Source of the DNA: Clostridium rhizosphaerae
GTDB taxonomy: Bacteria > Bacillota > Clostridia > Clostridiales > Clostridiaceae
DNA: 64,000 bases
Reading direction: 5' to 3'
Assembly: GCF_016765585.1 (NCBI RefSeq)
Contig: NZ_JAESWC010000002.1
Span: forward strand, 1,054,001-1,118,000
In this document: piece by piece, positions 1-9,887 of the stretch
Numbering within the stretch: the first letter of the stretch is position 1
Layout of the letters: every line of letters begins with the position of its first letter
Position numbers and translations under genes: made by a program
Notes under the pieces: model-generated
What the model was told of the DNA's origin: nothing
Database searches by the model: none
The model's input: only the letters and a program-made list of their open reading frames with translations

Positions 1-45
1 ATGTTAAATATGTTCTAAAAGTAGCAAGTTCTTTTAGACTTATGT

Positions 46-69
46 TAAAGAGGGCTGCAGTGAGCCCTC
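46..69 (-). terminator. Hairpin after the 80-385 gene, possible terminator
   Basis: A 7-bp stem (GAGGGCT at 50-56 with AGCCCTC at 63-69) with a 6-nt loop lies just past the stop of the minus-strand gene. Only a short T-run (TTTAA) follows on the minus strand, so it is a weak terminator candidate. Confidence 0.4.
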
Positions 70-79
70 CAAGCTTAAT

Positions 80-385
80 CTATCTTCTGCAAGGGTTGCA
101 GCAGGAAAGGAAAAACAATGCAATTATGAACAGGATACTGTTGTCAATTGAACCATATCCACCCAAGAATGTTGGTGCTATTGGTGCAGGTGCTCCGCAC
201 TCATCTCCGCCAGTTACAACTGGTGAAACCACACCATAACCGCCTTTTCTATTGAACTGAAGTATAATCAGTATCAATATAATAAGGGTTGGAAAATCAC
301 AGCAGCAGTTTCCTAATCCTAAAAATGTACCTTTGTTTTCACAGCAGTTATTCTCTTGTTTGCAGCAATAACTTTTTTTACTCAT
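80..385 (-). CDS. Small Cys-rich membrane protein, possibly spore-associated
   Basis: A 101-residue protein of unknown function. The first third is rich in paired cysteines (YCC, NCC, NCCC), and a CNPC motif lies at the C-terminus. Two short hydrophobic stretches (about residues 31-43 and 83-93) suggest two membrane segments separated by a Gly/Pro-rich loop. The start is well supported by AAGGAGG nine bases upstream of ATG. It sits next to another small protein of similar build (456-809). Small Cys-rich hydrophobic proteins like this are common among clostridial spore-coat or YjcZ-like proteins, but no defining motif is visible, so the spore link is inference. Confidence 0.7.
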   Translation of the reverse strand: MSKKSYCCKQENNCCENKGTFLGLGNCCCDFPTLIILILIILQFNRKGGYGVVSPVVTGGDECGAPAPIAPTFLGGYGSIDNSILFIIALFFLSCCNPCRR

Positions 386-410
386 AAAATATATCCTCCT
401 TTTTCATTAA

Positions 411-427
411 GGGCTTTCCTTAAGCCC
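411..427 (-). terminator. Short hairpin between the two small membrane-protein genes
   Basis: GGGCTT (411-416) pairs with AAGCCC (422-427) around a 5-nt loop, in the gap between the 456-809 gene and the 80-385 gene. There is no real T-run, so it may be an attenuator or processing hairpin rather than a terminator. Confidence 0.3.
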
Positions 428-455
428 AGGCTATTTATTTTCCATCTTTAGCTAA

Positions 456-809
456 TTAACATGCATTTGGATCATCTGTATCGACATTGATAATATTAGT
501 GTTTGCCCCTCCTATGCCGTCATTGAATAGGAAAAATATAGCGAATATGATTAGTATGAACCACCAATTTTCACCAAAGAATATATTAGTATTACCATCG
601 TCATGATGGTGATGATGATGGTGATGATGGTGCTTTCTACGGCTATCACATCCACCTCCCCAGTTACCAAAGAAGCCATTGTTGCCATTTAGGCAGAAGA
701 TAACGATAATGACTAGTACCCATATCCAAATATTGTTGTTTCGTCTTCCACCTATACCTACGGCATCAATTTGCCTTGTAACTGCTATTTCGTTTAGTGC
801 ACTGCCCAT
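456..809 (-). CDS. Small membrane protein with a natural decahistidine tract
   Basis: A 117-residue protein of unknown function. Residues near 31-42 and 83-95 form two hydrophobic segments flanked by Trp, Asn and Gly. Between them is a basic CDSRRK stretch followed by ten consecutive histidines and two aspartates. The His codons alternate CAC and CAT, as in native coding DNA. GGGAGG lies seven bases before ATG. The His tract suggests binding of Ni, Zn, Cu or Fe at a membrane or spore surface, which is inference. It is probably co-transcribed with the Cys-rich 80-385 gene downstream. No family was recognised. Confidence 0.7.
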   Translation of the reverse strand: MGSALNEIAVTRQIDAVGIGGRRNNNIWIWVLVIIVIFCLNGNNGFFGNWGGGCDSRRKHHHHHHHHHHDDGNTNIFFGENWWFILIIFAIFFLFNDGIGGANTNIINVDTDDPNAC

Positions 810-884
810 ACTACTTCCTCCCTTCCAGAAGATTCATCTTTCTTTTGTTTTCTACTATATACTATTCTCATAATTACTTTTTGA

Positions 885-932
885 CACAAAAAAAATAAGC
901 TAAGCTTATTAATTTTAAGCTTAACTTATTTT
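885..932 (-). terminator. Terminator of the CPBP protease gene
   Basis: A 16-bp inverted repeat with one mismatch (892-907 with 917-932) has a 9-nt loop and is followed on the minus strand by a run of eight T. The stop codon of the CPBP gene (921-923) lies inside the first arm. Confidence 0.85.
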
Positions 933-1667
933 TTGCATTAGCATAGCAACAGTAGATACTGTATTAAAAATCAAGTGATTGAATACTGCATACCAATATC
1001 CCTTTTTCTCTATAAGATAACAGTTAATGAGTCCTATAGTTATAAGTACTGGAAAAACTCTGATATTAAAATGCACCATTGAAAATAGAATACTTGAAAG
1101 TATGGCAGAAAAGCAAATCCCTATTCGCGGTTTAAATATCTTTTCAAATAAAAGCCACCTAAAAGTAAATTCCTCTACTATGGGTGCAAATATAACCATT
1201 ACAGGTATCATATATACAAATTTATTTATAGAAGTATCCATTAATTGCCTGACTATTTCTTGTTCCTTAAGGTTTGATTTACTAAGAGATATAATCAAAG
1301 CAACAATAATATTCACAGCTATGGTTAAACCATAAGATTCTGCTGCATATTTTAGCCCCTTGAATATATTAAAACTTTTAAGACTAAAATTATATCTGTA
1401 GTAATCTTTGCTTAAATCTGTATAGTAACTATCATTACTATTATAAATGCCATATGTGTCATTTACTCTTATATATCTGATATTAATTAAAACTAATATA
1501 AATGGCAAAATATTTTGCGTGTATACTGCAAGGATAATATATAATACACTTATTATAAAAAGCAATATTTTATTTATATTTCTCCTTAATGAATATTTTA
1601 AAAAGAAAAGCAGCGGAGGTATATATAAGAATATAAATACTAAAATATTCTGTAAGCTTTTAGTCAT
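921..1667 (-). CDS. CPBP family intramembrane glutamic endopeptidase
   Basis: A 248-residue, strongly hydrophobic protein with about seven or eight membrane segments. The CPBP (Abi, PF02517) signature is clear: EEFTFR in the C-terminal half matches the EExxxR motif, followed by a downstream FSMVHF histidine motif and HLIFN near the C-terminus. These Glu/His residues form the catalytic site in the Rce1-type family. In bacteria such proteins process membrane peptides, act in bacteriocin immunity, or anchor pathways; the substrate here is unknown. AAGGGG precedes ATG. It lies downstream of engB on the same strand with only a short AT-rich gap. Confidence 0.85.
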   Translation of the reverse strand: MTKSLQNILVFIFLYIPPLLFFLKYSLRRNINKILLFIISVLYIILAVYTQNILPFILVLINIRYIRVNDTYGIYNSNDSYYTDLSKDYYRYNFSLKSFNIFKGLKYAAESYGLTIAVNIIVALIISLSKSNLKEQEIVRQLMDTSINKFVYMIPVMVIFAPIVEEFTFRWLLFEKIFKPRIGICFSAILSSILFSMVHFNIRVFPVLITIGLINCYLIEKKGYWYAVFNHLIFNTVSTVAMLMQKIS

Positions 1668-1702
1668 GTTAGCCCCTTCCCCAAAATCAATATTACATTA
1701 TG

Positions 1703-2278
1703 CTATATGAATAATACATCCAGCAGTTCTTCTTTACCTTCTTTAGATAATGAAGAGAAAAACATTATTTTTTCATCTTTGGAAAGTTCCAATGTATCTC
1801 TAATAAGTTTTTCATTTTTAGATATTTCACTTTTTTTGAGTTTATCTTTTTTTGTTGCAACGACTATAACTTCATATCCATAATGTTTTATCCACTTATA
1901 CATCAATATGTCGTCCTCGGTTGGTTTATGCCTGCTGTCTACTAATAGCACAATTCTTTTAAGTTGAGGCCTTTTAAATAAATAAGGTTCTATTATTTTT
2001 CCCCAGCTTTGTCTTTCTGTTTTTGAAACCTTAGCATAACCATAACCTGGCAAATCAACTAAATAGAACGTATTATTTATAAGAAAGAAGTTTATAAGTC
2101 TTGTTTTACCTGGGGTAGAACTAACCTTTGCTAAACTTTTTCTATTTGTAAGACTATTAATAATCGAGGATTTCCCAACATTTGAGCGCCCTACAAAGGC
2201 AAATTCCATCCTCTCATCCTTTGGATATTGATTTGGACTTACAGCAGAAGTTATAAACTCTGATTGTTTTATCTCCAT
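1703..2278 (-). CDS. engB: Ribosome biogenesis GTP-binding protein EngB/YsxC
   Basis: An essential TRAFAC-class GTPase needed for assembly of the 50S ribosomal subunit. The G motifs are all present: GRSNVGKSS (G1), a Thr-containing STPGKT switch (G2), DLPGYG (G3), TKKDK (G4) and a late FSSLS (G5). I chose the ATG at 2278 (191 residues) because GTGAGG lies eight bases upstream, inside the last codons of lon. A GTG at 2290 is in frame but would sit on this ribosome binding site. The start is two bases after the lon stop, so translational coupling with lon is likely. A lon-engB pairing is also seen in Bacillus. Confidence 0.95.
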   Translation of the reverse strand: MEIKQSEFITSAVSPNQYPKDERMEFAFVGRSNVGKSSIINSLTNRKSLAKVSSTPGKTRLINFFLINNTFYLVDLPGYGYAKVSKTERQSWGKIIEPYLFKRPQLKRIVLLVDSRHKPTEDDILMYKWIKHYGYEVIVVATKKDKLKKSEISKNEKLIRDTLELSKDEKIMFFSSLSKEGKEELLDVLFI

Positions 2279-2279
2279 T

Positions 2280-4601
2280 TTATTCCTCACTTATTAGTGC
2301 ATTTGTCAGCACATCATCTATTTTGTCAGCTAATATAAATTTAAGTTTGCTTTTAATACTCTTTGGAATTTTTAGCATGTCCTTCTCATTGTCCTTAGGA
2401 ATAATAACCGTATCAATTCCAGCTCTAAACGCTGCAAGAGACTTTTCCTTTAATCCTCCTATTGGAAGTACTCTTCCTGTTAATGTAATTTCACCAGTCA
2501 TAGCCACATTATGTCTTACCTTTTTATTGCTTAAAACTGATATCATAGCAGTAATCATAGTTACTCCAGCAGATGGACCATCCTTAGGAACAGCTCCTTC
2601 AGGAGCGTGAATATGAATATCTTTATCTTTATAAAAATCAGGCGATATGCCATATTTTGAAGCATTAGCTCTTACATAACTAAAACCAGCCCTTGCCGAT
2701 TCTTTCATAACATCACCAAGCTGCCCTGTAAGCTCAAGCTTTCCATTTCCAGGCATAACAGTAACTTCCACAGGCAATGTATCTCCTCCATAACCCGTCC
2801 AAGCCATCCCCATTACTACTCCAAGCTTATCTTCCTTATCTGTTTTATCGTAAGTGTATATAACTGGCCCTAAATATTTCTTTATATGATTTGTGGTTAT
2901 ATTAATAGACTTCTTGTCTTTTTCCACCATTTCAGCTATTGTTTTTCTAATAACAGCAGCAAGCTTTCTTTCTAAAGATCTTACTCCTGATTCTCTTGTG
3001 TAATTTTCAATAACATTATAAATCGCACTGTCAGCAAAGGTTATAGATTGTTCTTCAATGTTATGCTCTTTTAACTGCTTTGGTATTAAATGATTTTTAG
3101 CAATATGAAACTTTTCTTCATAGGTATATCCTGATACTTCTATAACTTCCATCCTGTCAAGTAAAGGTCTTGGTATAGTATCCAGACTATTTGCTGTAGT
3201 TATAAACAGTACCTTTGATAAATCAAAATCCAATTCAAGGTAATGATCTCTAAAAGTACTATTCTGCTCTGCATCAAGAACCTCTAGAAGAGCATCTGCA
3301 GGATCACCTCTAAAATCATTGCTCATTTTATCAATTTCATCAAGAAGGAATAATGGGTTCCTGGTTTTTGCCTGCTTCATTCCGTATATTACTCTGCCAG
3401 GTATTGCACCTACATAAGTTTTTCTGTGACCTCTTATTTCAGCTTCGTCTCTAACTCCGCCTAAAGACATTCTAACAAAATTTCTATTTAAAGCATTAGC
3501 TATAGAACGAGCTATAGAGGTTTTCCCTACGCCTGGAGGTCCTACTAGGCATAATATAGGTCCTTTTAAGGAATTACTCATCTTCCTTACAGCTAGGTAT
3601 TCAATAATTCTATCTTTTACATCTTCTAAACCATAATGCTCTTTTTCAAGAACTTCTCTTGCACGCTTCACATCTAAATTATCATCTGTTTCTGCATTCC
3701 ATGGAAGTTCTAGCATCCAATCTAAATAAGTTCTTATAACTCCGCCCTCAGCAGAATAGGAACCGCTGTTTTTTAGTCTGTCTAACTCATATAGAGCCTT
3801 CTCTTTTACAGATTTGGGAAGCTTAGCTTTATTAATTTTATTCTTATATTTATTTATTTCTTTTTTATCCTCATCATCTTCACCTAATTCTTCTTGAATA
3901 GCTTTCAACTGCTCGCGAAGATAATATTCTCTTTGAACCTTATCTATATTCTTCTTTACTTTGACTCCTATTTTTCTCTCGATTTTTAAAATATCAAGTT
4001 CATTATTCAAAATATAAATAAGTTTTTCAAGTCTTTCCTCTGCATCATAAGCTTCTAAAAGTTCCTGCTTTTTATCACCTTTAAGCATCAAATATGAACT
4101 TATAATATCAGCAAGCCTTCCCGGACTTTCTAAATCATCCATTGAGATAAGAAGTTCTGAAGTCATATTGCCTGACATATTTATATACTCATCAAAAATA
4201 TCTTTAGCTTTACGCATTAAAGCTTCACACTTTTTATCGCTGCTGTACTCTACCTCAACTAAAGGCTCAACTTCCCCTCTATAGAAAGGTTCGTCTTGAA
4301 TATATTTAATTATTCTCGCCCTAGATATACCCTCTACAAGAACGCGTACAGTATTACCAGGAAGTTTTAAAATCTGTTTTATAGTACAGATTGTACCAAT
4401 TGAATATATCTCTTCTACCTTAGGTTCCTCAATTTTTGCATCCTTTTGAGAAACTAAAAAGATTTCCTGTTCATTTAACATAGCCTCTTCTAATGCAAGA
4501 ATAGATTTTTCTCTGCCTACATCAAAGTGCATTACCATGTAAGGAAATATTGTAATCCCTCTTAAGGGAATTAGAGGAAGATTTTTATTGTCTTGTTCCA
4601 T
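2280..4601 (-). CDS. lon: ATP-dependent serine protease LonA
   Basis: A cytoplasmic ring protease that unfolds and degrades damaged and regulatory proteins. The 773 residues match the usual LonA length. Order: N-terminal substrate domain (about 7-205), coiled coil, AAA+ module with Walker [10 protein letters not shown] and Walker [10 protein letters not shown], then the protease domain with catalytic Ser677 (KDGPSAG) and Lys720 (GGLKEK), 43 residues apart as in Escherichia coli Lon. The start has AGGGGAG upstream. It has its own sigma-A-type promoter (4673-4701), with a perfect palindrome (4633-4661) immediately downstream, so it may be controlled by a repressor. The engB gene follows at once. 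Confidence 0.97.
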   Translation of the reverse strand: MEQDNKNLPLIPLRGITIFPYMVMHFDVGREKSILALEEAMLNEQEIFLVSQKDAKIEEPKVEEIYSIGTICTIKQILKLPGNTVRVLVEGISRARIIKYIQDEPFYRGEVEPLVEVEYSSDKKCEALMRKAKDIFDEYINMSGNMTSELLISMDDLESPGRLADIISSYLMLKGDKKQELLEAYDAEERLEKLIYILNNELDILKIERKIGVKVKKNIDKVQREYYLREQLKAIQEELGEDDEDKKEINKYKNKINKAKLPKSVKEKALYELDRLKNSGSYSAEGGVIRTYLDWMLELPWNAETDDNLDVKRAREVLEKEHYGLEDVKDRIIEYLAVRKMSNSLKGPILCLVGPPGVGKTSIARSIANALNRNFVRMSLGGVRDEAEIRGHRKTYVGAIPGRVIYGMKQAKTRNPLFLLDEIDKMSNDFRGDPADALLEVLDAEQNSTFRDHYLELDFDLSKVLFITTANSLDTIPRPLLDRMEVIEVSGYTYEEKFHIAKNHLIPKQLKEHNIEEQSITFADSAIYNVIENYTRESGVRSLERKLAAVIRKTIAEMVEKDKKSINITTNHIKKYLGPVIYTYDKTDKEDKLGVVMGMAWTGYGGDTLPVEVTVMPGNGKLELTGQLGDVMKESARAGFSYVRANASKYGISPDFYKDKDIHIHAPEGAVPKDGPSAGVTMITAMISVLSNKKVRHNVAMTGEITLTGRVLPIGGLKEKSLAAFRAGIDTVIIPKDNEKDMLKIPKSIKSKLKFILADKIDDVLTNALISEE

Positions 4602-4632
4602 TTTTCTCCCCTCACTTTAAATAATATTTTAC

Positions 4633-4661
4633 AGCCAAGTATCCTCTAAGAATACTTGGCT
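4633..4661 (-). promoter_or_regulatory. Perfect 10-9-10 palindrome after the lon promoter, possible operator
   Basis: AGCCAAGTAT (4633-4642) and ATACTTGGCT (4652-4661) form a perfect inverted repeat around a 9-nt spacer. It starts about five bases past the predicted lon transcription start. No T-run follows on either strand, so it is unlikely to be a terminator. The arm-spacer geometry resembles the HrcA/CIRCE heat-shock operator (9-9-9), but the sequence is different. The likely readings are an operator for an unidentified stress repressor or a 5' stabilising hairpin. Confidence 0.55.
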
Positions 4662-4672
4662 AGACTTAATAT

Positions 4673-4701
4673 ATTATAACCATAAAATAGTTTATTTTCA
4701 A
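4673..4701 (-). promoter_or_regulatory. Sigma-A-type promoter of lon
   Basis: On the minus strand TTGAAA (4696-4701) and a perfect TATAAT (4673-4678) are separated by 17 bases. This gives lon transcription independent of lonB upstream. Confidence 0.8.
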
Positions 4702-4730
4702 TTATTATAAATTATTTTTGTTTTATATTT

Positions 4731-6407
4731 TTAACTAAGAGATTTAGCAGACAAAATACTGCTGCTGGTATCGATTGTAACTGTACCATTGTTTGTTTCT
4801 TCTTTTAATAATGCCTCTTTTAATACTTCGTCTATATGATTTACAGGTATGACCTTTGCTTCCTCAATATTAGCAAAGCTGTCCTGCCAATTATCCTTCG
4901 GTATAATTATTTTTTTTGCTCCAGCTTTAACTGCAGCTGAGATTTTTGCATTTACGCCGCCAATGGGCTTAACGTTTCCGTAAAGAGATATTTCTCCGGT
5001 CATTGCTACTTCATTATCTATTAATAGTCCCATTATAGCACTATATATAGCTGTAGTTATACTGATTCCTGCAGATGGTCCATCTACTGGTGATCCTCCT
5101 GGAAAATTGACATGTATATCATATTTATCACAATTTAGATTATATACGTTCTCTAATACAGTAATAACATTTTCAACAGAACATCTTGCCATACTTTTTC
5201 TAACCATCTTTCTATTGAAACTGGTTATCTCTTCCTCTTCAACTATACCCGTTATTTTGAGATGTCCTTTTCTAAGTTTGCTTTTTTGAGCACTAGCTTC
5301 AATTTCCATCACAGCACCCATATTTGCGCCATATACGGCCAAGCCATTAACAAAACCAATTTGTGGTTTATCATTTACTTTATTATCTGGTCTAGGAGAA
5401 TATTGTCCATTCTCAATAACCCATTCAACGTCATCAACAGTTATTTCAGTTCTGTTGTCATTTGTTGATATACCGCAGGCAAGCTGAATTAAGTTTACAG
5501 CTTCTCTTCCATTAGTAGCATATTTTCCTACAAGTTCTAACGCTTTTTCTTCTATTTTCAATTCAAGCTTATCTAAGCAGTTCTTAGCTATCTTTTTAAT
5601 TTCTTCTGGGAGTAATCCTCTGAAAAATATTTCAACACACCTAGACCTTAATGCTGGAACTATTTCCTCAGGGCTTCTTGTTGTGGCACCAATAAGCCTA
5701 AAGTCTGCTGGAAGCCCATTATCAAATATATCTTTAATATAAAGAGGCATGTTATTATCTTCAGCATTGTAGTAAGCACTATCTAAAAATACTTTTCTAT
5801 CTTCTAATACCTTTAAAAGTTTATTCATTTCTATAGGATGAAGTTCTCCTATTTCATCAATAAATAGAACTCCTCCATGAGCTTTAGTAACAGCACCTGG
5901 TTTTGGCTGAGGCACCCCTGCTATTCCTAGAGGTCCTGCTCCCTGATAAATAGGATCATGTACAGAGCCTATTAAAGGGTCTGCTATTCCTCTATCATCA
6001 AACCTGACAGTAGTTGCATCAATCTCAACAAACTTTGCATTAGTTTTAAATGGAGAATTAGCTCTTTTTTTAGCATCCTCTAATACAAGCCTTGCAGCTG
6101 CTGTTTTACCTATACCTGGAGGTCCATAAATAATAACATGCTGCGGATTTGGACCGCAAAGAGCTGCTTGCAGAGCTTTAATTCCTTTCTCCTGCCCAAT
6201 AACCTGCTCAAAGTCTGTTGGTCTGCTCTTTTCTGTAAGCGGTTCTGTTAGCTTTATGCTACGTAAACTTTTTAGCTTATCCATTTCTTTTTTATTTTCT
6301 TTATCAATTACTACTTTAGTTGAGGTCTGACCTTTTAAAGCATTAAAAAAATACAACCCCATAATAACCGTAACTAAAAGTTCAATGAAAATCAAAAAAT
6401 TTGTCAT
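4731..6407 (-). CDS. lonB: Membrane-anchored ATP-dependent protease LonB
   Basis: A 558-residue Lon-family protease with an N-terminal membrane segment (about residues 3-22) in place of the LonA substrate domain. AAA+ module: Walker A GPPGIGKTAA and FIDEIGEL. Protease domain: Ser445 (DGPSAG) and Lys488 (GGVNAK), again 43 apart. In Bacillus subtilis LonB is forespore-localised and helps remove or limit sigma factors; a sporulation role here is inferred from that family. The Ser-rich tail of about 25 residues is unusual. The ribosome binding site before ATG 6407 is weak (GGGTA). It lies between clpX, which has its own terminator, and lon, which has its own promoter. Confidence 0.93.
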   Translation of the reverse strand: MTNFLIFIELLVTVIMGLYFFNALKGQTSTKVVIDKENKKEMDKLKSLRSIKLTEPLTEKSRPTDFEQVIGQEKGIKALQAALCGPNPQHVIIYGPPGIGKTAAARLVLEDAKKRANSPFKTNAKFVEIDATTVRFDDRGIADPLIGSVHDPIYQGAGPLGIAGVPQPKPGAVTKAHGGVLFIDEIGELHPIEMNKLLKVLEDRKVFLDSAYYNAEDNNMPLYIKDIFDNGLPADFRLIGATTRSPEEIVPALRSRCVEIFFRGLLPEEIKKIAKNCLDKLELKIEEKALELVGKYATNGREAVNLIQLACGISTNDNRTEITVDDVEWVIENGQYSPRPDNKVNDKPQIGFVNGLAVYGANMGAVMEIEASAQKSKLRKGHLKITGIVEEEEITSFNRKMVRKSMARCSVENVITVLENVYNLNCDKYDIHVNFPGGSPVDGPSAGISITTAIYSAIMGLLIDNEVAMTGEISLYGNVKPIGGVNAKISAAVKAGAKKIIIPKDNWQDSFANIEEAKVIPVNHIDEVLKEALLKEETNNGTVTIDTSSSILSAKSLS

Positions 6408-6560
6408 AATTTTACCCAGCCTAATACCTATATAAATGTATTAAACTAGAAACCTCCCTTCCAAATCACCTTATTAGTAAATTTATCCTTCTGTATTATT
6501 TACATCTTTCAAGCAATATATTCCATTAAAATTTATTTTATTATTGAATTGGAAGAAAGT

Positions 6561-6585
6561 AAAAAAGAGCAGATTTCTCTGCTCT
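6561..6585 (-). terminator. Terminator of clpX
   Basis: An 8-bp stem (6566-6573 with 6578-6585) has a 4-nt loop and is followed on the minus strand by six T. The base of the hairpin overlaps the clpX stop codon. It ends the clpP-clpX transcript before lonB. Confidence 0.9.
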
Positions 6586-7877
6586 TATGCTGATTCAATT
6601 CCTTTTTTGTTTCTACCTTTTTTAGCTATTTTAATTGGAGTTCTTTTTCCATCTTCAGCTAATATAAGTTCTGGTTTTTTATCTTTAACAGTAGCTTCGT
6701 TGACAACCACCTTGGAGATTTCTTCCTTAGTAGGTATATCAAACATTATATCTCTCATTATGTCTTCAATTATGGCTCTAAGCCCTCTTGCACCAGTATT
6801 TCTCTTAATAGCCTCATCTGCAATGGCTAGCAAAGCCTCTTCATTAAATTCAAGCTCAACGTTATCCATCTCTAAAAGTCTCTTATATTGTTTAACCAGA
6901 GCATTTTTTGGTTCTGTTAGAATACTCATAAGAGCATTCTTATCAAGAGCTTCTAAGGTTACAACAATAGGCAGTCTGCCTACAAACTCAGGAATTAATC
7001 CAAACTTTAATAAATCTCCAGGCATTATATCCTTAAGAAGTTTTCCTATATCTTTTTCTTTTTTAGACTGTATTTCTGCACCAAAGCCTAAAGCACTTTG
7101 TCTGGTTCTTCTTTCAATTAGTTTCTCAACACCATCAAAAGCTCCACCGCAAATAAATAGTATGTTAGTAGTATTTATTTGTATAAACTCTTGGTGTGGA
7201 TGCTTTCTTCCGCCTTGAGGAGGTACAGAAGCAACTGTCCCTTCAAGAATCTTTAATAGTGCTTGCTGAACTCCTTCACCAGAAACATCTCTAGTTATGG
7301 ATGGATTCTCAGACTTCCTAGCTATTTTATCAATCTCATCTATATATATGATACCTTTTTCAGCTCTCTCAATATCATAATCTGCATTTTGAATAAGCTT
7401 TAAAAGAATATTTTCAACATCTTCACCAACATAACCAGCTTCTGTAAGTGTTGTAGCATCTGCAATAGCAAAAGGTACATTCAAAAGCTTAGCTAAAGTC
7501 TGGGCAAGTAATGTCTTACCAGATCCTGTTGGACCAAGCAGTAAAATATTACTCTTTTGTAATTCTACATCTTCAAAATCATTATTTGAATTTATTCTCT
7601 TATAATGATTGTATACAGCTACTGCAAGTGCTTTTTTTGCATCATCCTGACCTACAACATATTGATCAAGATAAGTTTTTATCTCCATAGGTTTTGGCAG
7701 CGAACCAGTATCAACCTGAATATTTTCATCAAACTCATCAGTGATTATTTCTGAACACAGTTCGATGCACTCGTCACATATATAAACTCCAGGACCAGCA
7801 ATAAGTCTTCTAACTTGATCTTGATTCTTACCGCAAAAAGAACACTTTAATTGTTTTTTTTCTTCATTTTTTGCCAT
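6585..7877 (-). CDS. clpX: ClpX, ATPase and specificity subunit of ClpXP
   Basis: A hexameric AAA+ unfoldase that feeds substrates to ClpP. An N-terminal C4 zinc-binding domain (CSFCGK ... CDECIELC) is followed by the AAA+ core with Walker A GPTGSGKT, Walker [11 protein letters not shown], sensor residues and the IGFGA-type ClpP-docking loop (here ALGFGAE). Two ATGs are adjacent (7880, 7877). The second lies at better spacing from GAGG, giving 430 residues. It starts 17 bases after the clpP stop, so the pair is an operon, as in most Firmicutes and proteobacteria. A Lys/Arg-rich tail (KKGRNKKG) is slightly longer than in Bacillus. Confidence 0.97.
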   Translation of the reverse strand: MAKNEEKKQLKCSFCGKNQDQVRRLIAGPGVYICDECIELCSEIITDEFDENIQVDTGSLPKPMEIKTYLDQYVVGQDDAKKALAVAVYNHYKRINSNNDFEDVELQKSNILLLGPTGSGKTLLAQTLAKLLNVPFAIADATTLTEAGYVGEDVENILLKLIQNADYDIERAEKGIIYIDEIDKIARKSENPSITRDVSGEGVQQALLKILEGTVASVPPQGGRKHPHQEFIQINTTNILFICGGAFDGVEKLIERRTRQSALGFGAEIQSKKEKDIGKLLKDIMPGDLLKFGLIPEFVGRLPIVVTLEALDKNALMSILTEPKNALVKQYKRLLEMDNVELEFNEEALLAIADEAIKRNTGARGLRAIIEDIMRDIMFDIPTKEEISKVVVNEATVKDKKPELILAEDGKRTPIKIAKKGRNKKGIESA

Positions 7878-7894
7878 CATTACACCTCGCTGGG

Positions 7895-8479
7895 TTATTT
7901 CTTCTTAGTTATAACCTCGTCAATTAAGCCATACTTCATTGCTTCTTCTGCAGTCATAAAATTGTCACGTTCTGTGTCTTTTTCAACCTTTTCTAATGGC
8001 TGACCAGTTCTCTCTGAAAGAATTGTATTTAAGTTCTTCTTTATCTTAAGAATTCTATCTGCATGTATACCTATATCAGTAGCCTGACCTTGGAAGCCAC
8101 CTAATGGCTGATGTATCATGATTTCACTGTTTGGAAGCGCATATCTCTTTCCCTTTGCGCCAGCTGCTAATAAAAATGCTCCCATTGAAGCAGCCATTCC
8201 TATACAAATTGTAGAAACATCTGGTTTAATATACTGCATAGTATCATAAATTGCCATACCTGATGTAATAGATCCTCCTGGACTGTTTATGTATAGATAT
8301 ATGTCCTTATCTGGATCTTCACCTTCTAAAAATAAAAGCTGAGCAACTACTAAACTAGCGGTAACATCATTTACCTCTTCACTAAGTAATATTATTCTGT
8401 CCTTTAATAATCTAGAATAAATATCGTAAGATCTTTCTCCCCTATTAGTCTGTTCAACTACTACTGGAACTAAACTCAT
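7895..8479 (-). CDS. clpP: ClpP, proteolytic subunit
   Basis: A serine peptidase forming the tetradecameric chamber of ClpXP and other Clp complexes. The catalytic triad is at canonical positions: Ser98 (GMAASMG), His123 (MIHQPLGG) and Asp172 (TERDNF). The start at 8479 is fixed by AGGAGG seven bases upstream and gives 194 residues, the standard length. The open frame continues seven codons upstream through the ribosome binding site and should not be used. It lies between tig and clpX, the usual tig-clpP-clpX order. A hairpin (8516-8537) lies between tig and clpP. Confidence 0.97.
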   Translation of the reverse strand: MSLVPVVVEQTNRGERSYDIYSRLLKDRIILLSEEVNDVTASLVVAQLLFLEGEDPDKDIYLYINSPGGSITSGMAIYDTMQYIKPDVSTICIGMAASMGAFLLAAGAKGKRYALPNSEIMIHQPLGGFQGQATDIGIHADRILKIKKNLNTILSERTGQPLEKVEKDTERDNFMTAEEAMKYGLIDEVITKKK

Positions 8480-8515
8480 AAAATCTCCTCCTATTTGCAT
8501 TATTTATAAAATTAA

Positions 8516-8537
8516 TTGCCAGAATTAAATCTGGCAA
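8516..8537 (-). terminator. Hairpin between tig and clpP
   Basis: A perfect 8-bp stem, TTGCCAGA (8516-8523) with TCTGGCAA (8530-8537), has a 6-nt loop. The T-tract after it on the minus strand is broken (TTAATTTT), so it is probably a partial terminator or mRNA-stability hairpin that lets clpPX be set at a different level from tig. Confidence 0.5.
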
Positions 8538-8554
8538 CTAATTACCCTTTTATA

Positions 8555-9847
8555 TTATGCTGTAGCTTTGCTGCTATCTACTAATAATTTTATTACTTTT
8601 TCGTTAACAATATCTAATTTTATATAGTCTTTTTGAACTTGAAGAAGTAACTCAGCAGTCTTTTCTATTTCTTTTTCTCCATACTGCTTAGCTAGTTCCA
8701 AAGCTTTTTCTTTTAGCTCTTCTTCTGTTGCTTCAACATTTTCAAGCTTTGAAATTTTATCAAGAACTAATTCTGTCTTTACTCTCTTTTCAGCACTTTC
8801 TTTCATGAATTCTCTAACTTTTTCTTCACTGCTGTTTGTGTATTCATAGTATGTTTGAAGATCAAGTCCTTGATATTTTAATCTCATTTCGAGATCTTTT
8901 ACCATATTATCTATTTCTTTGTTTACCATAACTTCTGGTATCTCTGCTTTAGCATTCTCGCATACAGCATCTATAACAGCTTCTTCATATTCTCTCTTTG
9001 CTCTTGTATCATTTGCTTCTTGCATTTTCTTTCTTGTATCAGCTTTCAACTCTTCTAAAGTGTCAAATTCTGAAACTTCTTGAGCAAATTCATCATCGAT
9101 TGCTGGAAGCTCTTTAACTTTAATTTCCTTAACTGTAACTTCAAAAACTGCAGGCTTTCCGTTTAACTCTTCTCTTCCATACTGCTCTGGGAAATTAACA
9201 TTTACATTCTTATTTTCTCCTATTTGCATTCCAACTAATTGGTCTTCAAAAGTATCTATAAATGTTCCTGAACCTATTTCAAGAGAATAATCTTTTCCTT
9301 CTCCGCCTTCAAAAGCAATTCCATCAACAAAGCCTTTAAAATCAATTACTGCTATGTTACCTTTTTCAACTGTTCCTTCTGTCTTGGATTCAACTCTTGC
9401 ATTTTTCTCTTGTAATGACTTTAATTGTGCTTCAACTTCTTCGTCTGATACATTATACTCAACTTTTTTAACTTCTACACCTTTGTATTCTCCAAGTTCT
9501 ACTTCTGGATATAGTGTAACTTCAGCGGTGTATATAAATTGTTGATTTTCTCCAATTTGAACTATATCAATTTTAGGATAATCAACTGGTCTTAAATTGT
9601 TTTCCTTTATTGCTTCTGGATATGTATCATCACAACAGAAATTTATAGCATCTTCAAAGAAAACACCTTCTCCATAATATCTTTTAATCATATTTATTGG
9701 AGCTTTACCCTTTCTAAATCCAGGAAGATTGAATTTCTTCGAATTTTTAGCATAAGATTTCTTTAATGCTTCATTAAACTTTTCAACCTCAACAGTTACT
9801 TCAAGTTTAACAATATTCTGTTCTATTTTTTCCATTTTAACGTTCAT
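8555..9847 (-). CDS. tig: Trigger factor (ribosome-bound chaperone, peptidyl-prolyl isomerase)
   Basis: Binds near the ribosomal exit tunnel and assists folding of new chains. The N-terminal ribosome-binding domain carries the signature GFRKGKAP. The central FKBP-type isomerase domain (about 160-245) contains [13 protein letters not shown] helical C-terminal chaperone domain follows. Starting at ATG 9847, nine bases after AGGAGG, gives 430 residues, the normal size. The open frame extends 13 codons further upstream through the ribosome binding site. The promoter at 9888-9917 is close by. It is the first gene of the tig-clpP-clpX group. Confidence 0.96.
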   Translation of the reverse strand: MNVKMEKIEQNIVKLEVTVEVEKFNEALKKSYAKNSKKFNLPGFRKGKAPINMIKRYYGEGVFFEDAINFCCDDTYPEAIKENNLRPVDYPKIDIVQIGENQQFIYTAEVTLYPEVELGEYKGVEVKKVEYNVSDEEVEAQLKSLQEKNARVESKTEGTVEKGNIAVIDFKGFVDGIAFEGGEGKDYSLEIGSGTFIDTFEDQLVGMQIGENKNVNVNFPEQYGREELNGKPAVFEVTVKEIKVKELPAIDDEFAQEVSEFDTLEELKADTRKKMQEANDTRAKREYEEAVIDAVCENAKAEIPEVMVNKEIDNMVKDLEMRLKYQGLDLQTYYEYTNSSEEKVREFMKESAEKRVKTELVLDKISKLENVEATEEELKEKALELAKQYGEKEIEKTAELLLQVQKDYIKLDIVNEKVIKLLVDSSKATA

Positions 9848-9887
9848 TATACTATTCCTCCTCAGGTTCATGCGTATTAACCACAAT

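Noticed and set aside
42-239. Plus-strand frame opposite the Cys-rich gene
   Set aside because: No ribosome binding site. The minus-strand gene has AAGGAGG and a protein-like pattern.
601-632. Decahistidine tract as an engineered tag or artefact
   Set aside because: The codons are mixed CAC and CAT, and the tract is internal, between two membrane segments in a gene with a normal start.
4633-4661. lonB terminator
   Set aside because: The hairpin lies downstream of the lon promoter and has no T-run on the minus strand.
6544-7218. Long plus-strand open frame opposite clpX
   Set aside because: It is antisense to the conserved clpX gene, has no ribosome binding site and shows no protein-like motif.
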